Origin: an uncultured Methanofollis sp.
Lineage (GTDB): Archaea > Halobacteriota > Methanomicrobia > Methanomicrobiales > Methanofollaceae
NCBI RefSeq assembly: GCF_937919355.1
Contig: NZ_CALFSA010000012.1
Span: 1-37,830, forward strand
DNA length: 37,830 nucleotides
Direction of reading: 5' to 3'
In this document: positions 7,756 to 14,095 of the stretch, in pieces
How positions within the stretch are numbered: position 1 is the stretch's first letter
Layout: each line of letters starts with the position of its first letter
The notes under the pieces: model-generated
The model's input: the letters and a program-made list of their open reading frames with translations, nothing else
What the model was told of the DNA's origin: nothing
Databases searched by the model: none
Position numbers and translations under genes: made by a program

Positions 7756-8409
7756 ATGGACAGGTGGATAGGGACGCTGGCGCTCGCACTCCTGCTCGCC
7801 CTTCTCCTCGCGCCCGGCGCGGGGGCGGCGACGCTACAGGCCGCGCCCATCACCACCTCTACACACCTGGAGATCGTGCTGGTCGACTCCGGCGACAGCA
7901 TGATCATCACGGACAGAGGCACCGACACCTACATCATAGCCTATCCTACCATTCCCGCCTCGAAGATAGAGGATGAGGGGACCGTCGCCCTTGAGATCCG
8001 GGACAGCGCGATCAACGAAGCAGACTATATCACCATCTACCCTGCCGTCACCGGCGCCGCGGCGAAGGAGGCCGGCGGCGCTGTCGAAGAGAGAAAGGCC
8101 GCATTCACACAACCCGCCGTCCCCGTCCTCTCCCTCTCCCGCTATTATAGTCAGGACGTCTCCTCGCCGGACATGACCCTCTGGGTCGACATGAGATGGG
8201 AGGGCGACGGCGACCATGCCCTCACCGTCTACCACCCCGGCGGACTCCTCGGTACCTTCAGGGACGGGAGCGACGGGCAGGAGGACGGGCGGATCTTCCT
8301 CAGATTCTCCCGCGAGGGCGGCGTCGGGACAGGCACATGGACCTTCAAGATGACCGCCCCCCTCGCCGCCTCACGGGAGAATGCCACCATCCAGACATAT
8401 ATTGAGTGA
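7756..8409 (+). CDS. exported protein of unknown function
   Basis: A 217-residue protein I do not recognise. Residues 1-24 (MDRWIGTLALALLLALLLAP followed by GAGA) form a clear signal peptide. The mature part is acidic, predicted mainly beta, lacks cysteine and has no C-terminal membrane helix, so it should be secreted or peripherally attached. ATG at 7756 is preferred over an in-frame ATG at 7714 because it places the signal peptide at the N-terminus and fits the TATA-like element at 7725. It lies 4 bases upstream of the membrane-anchored regulator gene, so the two are probably co-transcribed and may form a sensor-regulator pair. Confidence 0.75.
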   Translation: MDRWIGTLALALLLALLLAPGAGAATLQAAPITTSTHLEIVLVDSGDSMIITDRGTDTYIIAYPTIPASKIEDEGTVALEIRDSAINEADYITIYPAVTGAAAKEAGGAVEERKAAFTQPAVPVLSLSRYYSQDVSSPDMTLWVDMRWEGDGDHALTVYHPGGLLGTFRDGSDGQEDGRIFLRFSREGGVGTGTWTFKMTAPLAASRENATIQTYIE

Positions 8410-8413
8410 AGAG

Positions 8414-9127
8414 ATGAGACGCCAGACCCTGTTCCTGCTCCTCGCATTCGCCCTTGTCAGGACGGTTTCAGCCGGCTACACGGTGAGTTCAGGGCACCTG
8501 AACCCGCCGTCCGGCCTCCCGCTGACGCCCCGCGAGGTCTCCCTTCTCGAACTCCCCCTCTGGGTCATCCTCATCGAACTCTGCACCCTCCCCCTGGAGA
8601 CATTCACCGGGTTCTGGACATGGATATCCCTCAGGTGCCGTCAGATGAGCCGCGAGGAACTCCTCGGCAACCCGGTCAGGTCGGAGATCTTCGACAGGAT
8701 CAGGAAGACGCCCGGCATCCACCTCCGCGCCCTCTCCGCGGCCACAGACACACCGATGAGCACGCTCCGCTACCACCTCGGCGTCCTGCAGGAGAACCAC
8801 ACGATCACCACCCTCGACGACGGGGGCCACCTCCACTTCTACGAGAACAGCGGCACCTACACCGCGGCCCAGCAGACCGTCCTCAGGCACCTGAGAAACG
8901 AGACCACCCGCGCCATCCTCAAGGAACTTCTCCGCAGAGACACACCGTCAAGGCAGGAGATCGCCGACGCCGTCGGGGTCTCGGCCCCGGCCGTCACCTG
9001 GCACATGAAGAGGTTGATGGAAGATCAGATCGTGGAGCAGGAGAAGTCAGGGCGGACGGTCAGGTACGCTATCAGGGACGAGGCAGTTCCCGACCTCACC
9101 GCCTGGCTCGGGAAAAAAGAGAGTTAA
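8414..9127 (+). CDS. membrane-anchored tandem winged-helix transcriptional regulator
   Basis: A 237-residue protein with an N-terminal hydrophobic segment (4-20, possible signal anchor), a short extracytoplasmic stretch (about 21-44), a membrane helix (about 45-73), and two winged helix-turn-helix domains (88-147, with LRALSAATDTPMSTLRYHL, and 151-222, with RQEIADAVGVSAPAVTWHMK). The tandem cytoplasmic DNA-binding domains fused to membrane helices resemble the archaeal COG3398-type regulators. It would bind DNA while tethered to the membrane. ATG at 8414 follows the exported-protein stop by 4 bases, with a GAAGAG ribosome-binding site. Its TAA overlaps the stop of the convergent gene (shared TTAA). 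Targets are unknown; the divergent ABC operon is a candidate. Confidence 0.82.
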   Translation: MRRQTLFLLLAFALVRTVSAGYTVSSGHLNPPSGLPLTPREVSLLELPLWVILIELCTLPLETFTGFWTWISLRCRQMSREELLGNPVRSEIFDRIRKTPGIHLRALSAATDTPMSTLRYHLGVLQENHTITTLDDGGHLHFYENSGTYTAAQQTVLRHLRNETTRAILKELLRRDTPSRQEIADAVGVSAPAVTWHMKRLMEDQIVEQEKSGRTVRYAIRDEAVPDLTAWLGKKES

Positions 9128-9615
9128 GAGGACTCAGGTCCCCTGATGACAAGGCACTCCCCGCCTGCCCAGAGATCCTTGAAATCCGTGGCGCTGAGAG
9201 ACACTCCAGATTCAAGAGTGACATTCCCGCCGCCGACGCCGGTGACCACGGCGTACTCCCCCCCATCAAGGGCGGCGATCACAGGCCCATTCTCGTAGAC
9301 GACCTCCCCCAGGTCGGCGAGGGAGAGACCCGTCTCCACCCGCGCGGCAAGGCCGAAGGACCTCGCCGAAAGGGCCATTTCTTCCGGTACCGTCATGGTA
9401 TCAGGTGCGGCGGCGAGCGCCCCCGCACTGCAGTCTATGCCGTGGCAGGCCATCACCGCCTGAAAAGCGGCGGAAGCCCCGGGATCGGAAGAACCCGCGC
9501 CCGCATCATTTCCCCCCATCTGGAAATATCCCGGAAAGGTAGCGACGATTGCCATGCCGGTGACCGTACAGGTCACGGCAATGAGTACGATGATTGTGGT
9601 CAACACATATTGCAT
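9124..9615 (-). CDS. membrane-anchored C39-peptidase-like protein lacking catalytic residues
   Basis: A 163-residue protein with an N-terminal membrane helix (about 4-26), a Gly/Ser/Asp-rich linker (33-46) and a C-terminal domain that follows the C39 papain-like layout: AAFQAVMACHGID, then TVPEEMALSARSFGLAARVE, then ALDGGEYAVVTGV, then SLSATDFKDLWAG. The position of the catalytic cysteine is Gly46 and that of the histidine is Tyr121, so proteolysis is unlikely; a peptide-binding or docking role is possible (inference). ATG at 9615 is preceded by GGTGAGG, a strong ribosome-binding site, which decides the start over upstream in-frame codons. It is convergent with the winged-helix regulator, sharing TTAA at the stops. 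Confidence 0.7.
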   Translation of the reverse strand: MQYVLTTIIVLIAVTCTVTGMAIVATFPGYFQMGGNDAGAGSSDPGASAAFQAVMACHGIDCSAGALAAAPDTMTVPEEMALSARSFGLAARVETGLSLADLGEVVYENGPVIAALDGGEYAVVTGVGGGNVTLESGVSLSATDFKDLWAGGECLVIRGPESS

Positions 9616-9627
9616 GGTCCTCACCTC

Positions 9628-9654
9628 CCGGACCGGGGTGTCTCCCCGGACCGG
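9628..9654 (-). promoter_or_regulatory. hairpin in 5' leader of C39-like gene
   Basis: Arms 9628-9638 and 9644-9654 pair at 10 of 11 positions around a 5-base loop. They lie between the TATA box (about 9681-9692, minus-strand AGTATATATG) and the ribosome-binding site of the gene starting at 9615. A structured leader is possible. Confidence 0.4.
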
Positions 9655-9680
9655 CGGTCTCAGTGAGTAAATACGATGTT

Positions 9681-9692
9681 GACATATATACT
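9681..9692 (-). promoter_or_regulatory. TATA box of C39-like gene
   Basis: Minus-strand AGTATATATGTC about 70 bp before the ATG at 9615, predicting a leader of about 45 nt that contains the hairpin at 9628-9654. Confidence 0.55.
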
Positions 9693-9818
9693 TTTCCCGG
9701 TGAAGCAGGTACCATATCAACATTTAACAAATTATTGCATGCTTAAATGGATATCAGAGAGAATATGAATGGCTTTGAGACGTCTCCCCCGGACAGGGGG
9801 AAACGTCGTCCCATACCA

Positions 9819-9828
9819 ATATATACCG
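9819..9828 (+). promoter_or_regulatory. TATA box of glucan phosphorylase gene
   Basis: AATATATACC about 30 bp before the ATG at 9853. The spacing predicts an almost leaderless transcript and supports that start over an in-frame ATG at 9769, which would lie upstream of the promoter. Confidence 0.6.
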
Positions 9829-9852
9829 CTCTCCCGATCTATCGCCCCGACC

Positions 9853-12012
9853 ATGGACACCACCGACCCGGTCTCCTTCAGCCGCGTCCCCGAGAGGATC
9901 GCGGGACTGGTCGACCTCGCCTACAACCTCTGGTGGAGCTGGCACCCTGCCGCCCGCGTCCTCTTCAAGCAGGTGAACGGCCAGGCCTGGAAAGAGAGCC
10001 GGCATAACCCGGTCAGGATGCTCCGCGAGGTCCCCGGGGAGTTCCTCAGCCGCGTGACGCGGGACCGGGAGTACCTCCGCCGCTACGACATCATCATGGA
10101 GCGCTACCAGGAGTACATGGGGCGGAAGAACACCTGGTTCACCGAGCAGTACCCGGCCGTCCGTCCCGTCACCATCGCCTACTTCTCCGCGGAGTACGGC
10201 CTCCACCACTCCCTTCCCTTCTATGCCGGGGGCCTCGGCTTCCTCGCCGGCGACCACCTGAAGGAGTGCTCCGACCTCGGCGTCCCCCTCGTCGCCGTCG
10301 GCTTCATGTACTCGGCCGGCTACCTCCGCCAGCACATCGCACCCGACGGTTCGCAGTTGAATATCGAGGAGAGACTCGACCGGGACAGCGCCCCGATCAC
10401 CCGCGTGCTCCACCCGTCGGGAGAGCACCTCGTCCTGCGGGTGCCGCACATCGAGCCCCCGATCCATGTCGCCGTCTGGAAAGTGCAGGTCGGGCGGGTA
10501 CCCCTCTATCTCCTCGACACCGACATCGAGGAGAACAGGCCGGAACACCGTTCCATCTCCCACCGCCTCTATGCAGGCGACAGGGAACAGCGTCTCCTCC
10601 AGGAGATCGTGCTCGGGATCGGCGGGAGAAAAGTCCTCTCCTACCTCGGCGTCCACTACACCGGCGTCCACCTCAACGAGGGTCACCCCGCCTTCGCCCT
10701 TGTCGAGAGAGTGCGGGAGCGGGTCGGCCAGGGCATGAACTTCGAGGAAGCGCTCGAACTGGTGCGGGGCACGAGCGTCTTCACCACCCACACGCCGGTC
10801 GCCGCGGGGCACGACATCTTCCCGCACGACATGATAGACCGTTACTTCCAGAACTACTACCGGTGCCTCGGGATCTCGCGGGAGGACTTCCTCGCCCTCG
10901 GCACCCGGCCCGACGACCCAGGCGCCGGTTTCAACATGACAGCCTGCGCGATGCGCCTCTCCGCCTACCACAACGCCGTCTCGAAGAAGCACTGCGAGGT
11001 GACGCGGCAGATGTGGCAACCCCTCTGGCCGGGTCTGCCGCCGGAGAGGGTGCCGATCGACGCCATCACGAACGGCGTCCACCTGCCCACCTGGCTCAAT
11101 CCCAGGATGGAGGCGCTCTTCGACCGCTACATCGGTGCCGTCTGCCCATACTGGCAGATGGAGCATGACAACCCGGTCGTCTGGGAACTGGTCAACGAGA
11201 TCCCGGACGGAGAACTCTGGAGCCTCCACCTCTGGCTCAAGACGAAACTCTTCAACCGCATCAGGGAGATGGAGAGGCGGGCATGGGCCGACGGTTCTGA
11301 CACCCCGGAGAACATCGTCGCCGAGGGCGTCTTCCTCGACCCGATGATCTTCACCATCGGCTTTGCCCGCCGCTTCTCCACCTACAAGAGGGCCGACCTG
11401 ATCTTCCGAGACCTTGAGAGGCTGAAGAGGATCGTGAACAACCCGTGGTACCCCGTCCAGGTCATCTTCGCCGGCAAGGCCCATCCCGACGACATCGAGG
11501 GGCAGCGCCTCCTCAAAAGGGTCTACGAGTACGCCCGCTCAAATGAATTCGGCGGCAAGGTCGCCTTTATCGAGGACTATGGCGAGCGTTTCGCCCAGTA
11601 CCTCGTCCACGGCGTCGACCTCTGGCTCAACAACCCCCTCCCGCCCTGGGAGGCGAGCGGGACGTCGGGCATGAAGGCGGCGATGAACGGGGTCCCGAGT
11701 CTGTCAATTCTCGACGGGTGGTGGCCCGAGGGCTACAACGGGAGGAACGGCTGGGCTTTCGGCGGCGAGGTCGTCGAAGGCGAGAGGGACGCGGCCGACG
11801 CCAACGCCATCTACGAGACCCTGGAGAAGGAGGTGGTCCCCCTCTACTACGCCACAGACCTCCACGGCGTCCCGCACGGCTGGGTGAAGACGATGAAGGA
11901 GGCGATACGGAGCAATGCCCCGGCCTTCTCGGCAAAAAGGATGGTGAAGGAGTACGTGCACCGCTACTACCCCCGCATCCTGGCCGCGGCCGGCATCCCG
12001 GTGATCCGGTGA
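9853..12012 (+). CDS. glgP: alpha-glucan phosphorylase (GT35)
   Basis: A 719-residue cytoplasmic enzyme that releases glucose 1-phosphate from glycogen-like alpha-1,4-glucans using phosphate and pyridoxal phosphate. The N-terminal DUF3417 domain is visible (LVDLAYNLWWSWHPAA, about residues 18-33). The catalytic part includes FSAEYGLHHSLPFYAGGLG, HLNEGHPAFA, TTHTPVAAGHD, GFARRFSTYKRADL and EASGTSGMKAAMNG, whose Lys is the PLP attachment site. Length and order fit the shorter archaeal/bacterial phosphorylase family (TIGR02094 type). It appears monocistronic. No glycogen synthase or debranching gene is adjacent. Base composition and codon use match the neighbours. Confidence 0.93.
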   Translation: MDTTDPVSFSRVPERIAGLVDLAYNLWWSWHPAARVLFKQVNGQAWKESRHNPVRMLREVPGEFLSRVTRDREYLRRYDIIMERYQEYMGRKNTWFTEQYPAVRPVTIAYFSAEYGLHHSLPFYAGGLGFLAGDHLKECSDLGVPLVAVGFMYSAGYLRQHIAPDGSQLNIEERLDRDSAPITRVLHPSGEHLVLRVPHIEPPIHVAVWKVQVGRVPLYLLDTDIEENRPEHRSISHRLYAGDREQRLLQEIVLGIGGRKVLSYLGVHYTGVHLNEGHPAFALVERVRERVGQGMNFEEALELVRGTSVFTTHTPVAAGHDIFPHDMIDRYFQNYYRCLGISREDFLALGTRPDDPGAGFNMTACAMRLSAYHNAVSKKHCEVTRQMWQPLWPGLPPERVPIDAITNGVHLPTWLNPRMEALFDRYIGAVCPYWQMEHDNPVVWELVNEIPDGELWSLHLWLKTKLFNRIREMERRAWADGSDTPENIVAEGVFLDPMIFTIGFARRFSTYKRADLIFRDLERLKRIVNNPWYPVQVIFAGKAHPDDIEGQRLLKRVYEYARSNEFGGKVAFIEDYGERFAQYLVHGVDLWLNNPLPPWEASGTSGMKAAMNGVPSLSILDGWWPEGYNGRNGWAFGGEVVEGERDAADANAIYETLEKEVVPLYYATDLHGVPHGWVKTMKEAIRSNAPAFSAKRMVKEYVHRYYPRILAAAGIPVIR

Positions 12013-12028
12013 AGGAGGCAAAACGGAA

Positions 12029-12036
12029 AGTTTATT
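12029..12036 (+). promoter_or_regulatory. TATA-like element of 2TM gene
   Basis: AGTTTATT about 30 bp before the ATG at 12063, followed by GGAAGGAGAG as a strong ribosome-binding site. Confidence 0.45.
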
Positions 12037-12062
12037 CCCCACGGCGGCAGGGAAGGAGAGTA

Positions 12063-12353
12063 ATGCAGGACGGAGACCATGACTCTACCTCTTATGACCG
12101 CGCCCTCCGGCAGGTCAAGGAGATCAAGGATTTTTACGGCCACCTCGCCGTCTACATCATCATAAACACGATGCTCTTCCTGATCAACTGGTTCACGAGC
12201 CCGACCACATGGTGGTTCTACTGGGTCGTCATCTTCTGGGGCATCGGCCTGCTGGTCCATGCCTACAGCACCTTTGTGGAAGAGGGATTTTTCGGGCGGG
12301 ACTGGGAGGAGAGGAAGGTCAGGGAGATCATGGAGAAGGAGAAGAAGAGGTGA
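12063..12353 (+). CDS. small 2TM-domain membrane protein
   Basis: A 96-residue protein with a charged N-terminus (1-25), two adjacent hydrophobic helices rich in Trp (about 29-44, LAVYIIINTMLFLINW, and about 49-66), and a charged C-terminal helix ending EIMEKEKKR. This matches the 2TM domain family, also seen fused to histidine kinases; as a single protein its role is unknown. ATG at 12063 is 4 bases after a strong GGAAGGAGAG. It follows glgP by 50 bp but has its own TATA-like element, so co-transcription is uncertain. Confidence 0.8.
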   Translation: MQDGDHDSTSYDRALRQVKEIKDFYGHLAVYIIINTMLFLINWFTSPTTWWFYWVVIFWGIGLLVHAYSTFVEEGFFGRDWEERKVREIMEKEKKR

Positions 12354-12736
12354 GGAGAAGGGAGAGACCAACCTCTCGCCTTCCCCTTAGCACAGGCCGG
12401 GGAGACTCCAGTGCAAGAAACACCGATCAACAGCCTTCCCCATAATCGAGACCGGGGGACTACTCGAAGACTTCGTCTTCTCTAGCTCACTTCGTTCGCA
12501 TCTCGAAAGCCTGATGGCTTTCTCGTTGCCCCCTGAACTCAAAACCTCCGATTTCTCGAACTCGCTGATGCTCGTCCCCGGAAATTAGGATTGGCCCCGG
12601 AAAGGGAGAGTAGAGATCCTGAGGAGGGAGATTGCCGTCCCGTCCCTATCCTGAGGAGGGGGGTGCGGGGGGCATGCCCCCCGGCTCGATACATCAATAC
12701 ACCGCCTTCCCCGGCGAAAAAGTGAGGGGACGCCCC
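12354..12736. other. non-coding, hairpin-rich intergenic region
   Basis: No gene is supported here. It contains a perfect 6-bp-arm hairpin (12466-12480), a perfect 7-bp-arm hairpin (12505-12522), a possible outer G5/C5 stem enclosing both (12454-12458 with 12529-12533), a 13-bp direct repeat ATCCTGAGGAGGG (12616-12628 and 12648-12660) and an 18-bp perfect palindrome (12666-12683). It separates the convergent 2TM and tsr3 genes. It resembles a dispersed intergenic repeat, but copies elsewhere cannot be checked here. Confidence 0.6.
12666..12683. repeat. 18-bp perfect palindrome
   Basis: A G6 run, CATG and a C6 run bounded by C and G form a fully self-complementary 18-mer. It lies between convergent genes and may form a cruciform or RNA hairpin on either strand. 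Confidence 0.7.
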
Positions 12737-12740
12737 TCAC
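12717..12740 (-). terminator. intrinsic-type terminator of tsr3
   Basis: On the minus strand a perfect 8-bp stem (GTGAGGGG / CCCCTCAC, loop CGT, 12722-12740) is followed at once by five T residues (12717-12721). The tsr3 stop codon lies inside the stem. This is the clearest stem-plus-T-tract in the window. Confidence 0.7.
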
Positions 12741-13234
12741 TCAGGCATGTACGCCGCCTGGATAGCCACGACCTCGGTCGAGTTCTTCGCGGCGGCGTAC
12801 TCGGCCAGGGGGTCGGCGTTCAGTTCGAGGAAGTGGAGGCCCCAGTTGAACTTCGAGAGGACGGCCTTCGCCTGCTCCGTCTCGCCGACGATGTACAGGG
12901 CGGCGGCAAAGGCCTCGACCGAGGTGAGGCGGAGGGGGCGGCCGAAGTTCACCGGGTTGGCGGCGACGAGGTAGGGGAGGGCCCGGCGGAGAGGCCAGCG
13001 GGCCACCTCGCCGGTGTCGAGCACCTCCCAGGAGCAGTCGAGGGCGGTGATCGAGGGGACGCTCCTGTCTGCCGGGGAGAGGGCCTGCTCCGCCGTCGGG
13101 TCCAGGATGAGGGAGGACCTCGGGATACGGGCGAGGGAGTCGAAGACCCTCACCATCCCCCACTTTTCCAGGCGCTTCACCGTGCACTTCCTGGGGTCGC
13201 AGGAGTTGTCCCTGAAGGCAAAGAGGCGTATCAT
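12737..13234 (-). CDS. tsr3: 16S/18S rRNA aminocarboxypropyltransferase Tsr3
   Basis: A 165-residue SAM-dependent enzyme of the Tsr3/DUF367 family that transfers an aminocarboxypropyl group to a conserved pseudouridine-derived base of small-subunit rRNA. Family hallmarks are present in order: CDPRKCT near residues 12-18, ALDCSWEVLD (about 64-73), RALPYLVAANPVNFGRP (about 84-100), SVEAFAAALYIVG and LSKFNWGLHFLELN. Length is normal. ATG at 13234 lies 30 bp from the divergent TudS-like fusion gene, leaving very little room for two separate promoters. The gene ends in a stem-T-tract terminator. Confidence 0.94.
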   Translation of the reverse strand: MIRLFAFRDNSCDPRKCTVKRLEKWGMVRVFDSLARIPRSSLILDPTAEQALSPADRSVPSITALDCSWEVLDTGEVARWPLRRALPYLVAANPVNFGRPLRLTSVEAFAAALYIVGETEQAKAVLSKFNWGLHFLELNADPLAEYAAAKNSTEVVAIQAAYMPE

Positions 13235-13264
13235 CTATCTCGGTTTGGCGCAGAGTGGAGATGA

Positions 13265-14095
13265 ATGTATGTCCTTGTCACTCCCTGCCTCCTCGACCCC
13301 ACCCTGAGGGCCGACGGGATCACGAAAGAGTCGGACCTCCGGGCCTTCGCGGCCGCCCTCAAGCGCTGCCGGCGTTTCGGGATCGAGGTCGTCCCCCTCC
13401 CCTGCCCTGAGACCGCCTACCTCGGCCGCGGCCGGTCGCCCGGCACCTTCGTGGAGCGCCTGGACACTCCCGCCTTCGCCGCCGTCCTCGACAGGATGGA
13501 GGGGGAGGTGCGGGCCGTCGTCGAAAAGAGGGGGCCTCCCCTCTGCATCGTCGGCGTCGACTCGTCGCCGTGCTGCGGTGTGAACACCACCTGGCACGAC
13601 GAAAAAAAGGAGGGGAGGGGCGCATTCCTGGGGCGGTTCCCGGAGGTCAGGGCCGTCGACGTGCAGGAGTTCGCACGCTACCGGATCTATCTTGCCGCCC
13701 CCCTCTTCTCCGAGGCCGAGCGGGACTTCAACAAAAAAGTGCGGGATATGCTGGAAGAAGCGTATTATGATGTATTCCTCCCGCAGGAAGTCGGGGACAC
13801 CGACGCCGGGCGGACACATTCCTCCCAGCGTGAGATCTTCCACCGGGACGTCGAGGCCATCGAGCAGGCGGACGCCGTTGTCGCCGTCGTCGACGGGGCG
13901 GACGCGGACTCGGGGACCGCATGGGAGATGGGCTACGCCCATGCCCGCGGCACCCCGGTCATCGCCCTGCGGACAGACTTCAGGCGGGCGGGCCACAACG
14001 AGCACGTGAACCTGATGCTCGAGGAGTCCTCGACAGTCGTGACCGCCGTCGGGGAGATCGTCCCTGCCATCGGAGAGGCCTTCAGGCGCGGTTGA
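13265..14095 (+). CDS. TudS/DUF523-like and nucleoside deoxyribosyltransferase-like fusion protein
   Basis: A 276-residue two-domain protein. The N-terminal half (1-135) follows the DUF523/TudS (thiouracil desulfidase) pattern: VTPCLLDPTLRADG with Cys8, LPCPET with Cys47 and VDSSPCCG with Cys103/104, which would supply the three ligands of a [4Fe-4S] cluster. The C-terminal half (about 138-275) resembles nucleoside 2-deoxyribosyltransferases: IYLAAPLFSEAERDFN, a DVFLP strand and DGADADSGTAWEMGYA containing the expected acidic catalytic residues. Inferred role: salvage or clean-up of modified nucleosides in the cytoplasm. ATG at 13265 has GGAG 5 bases upstream. Its end overlaps the convergent TPR gene by 14 bp. 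Confidence 0.78.
   Translation: MYVLVTPCLLDPTLRADGITKESDLRAFAAALKRCRRFGIEVVPLPCPETAYLGRGRSPGTFVERLDTPAFAAVLDRMEGEVRAVVEKRGPPLCIVGVDSSPCCGVNTTWHDEKKEGRGAFLGRFPEVRAVDVQEFARYRIYLAAPLFSEAERDFNKKVRDMLEEAYYDVFLPQEVGDTDAGRTHSSQREIFHRDVEAIEQADAVVAVVDGADADSGTAWEMGYAHARGTPVIALRTDFRRAGHNEHVNLMLEESSTVVTAVGEIVPAIGEAFRRG

Noticed and set aside
9754..11484. Long minus-strand open frame opposite glgP
   Set aside because: Antisense shadow of a clearly recognised enzyme; composition is typical of a complementary-frame artefact.
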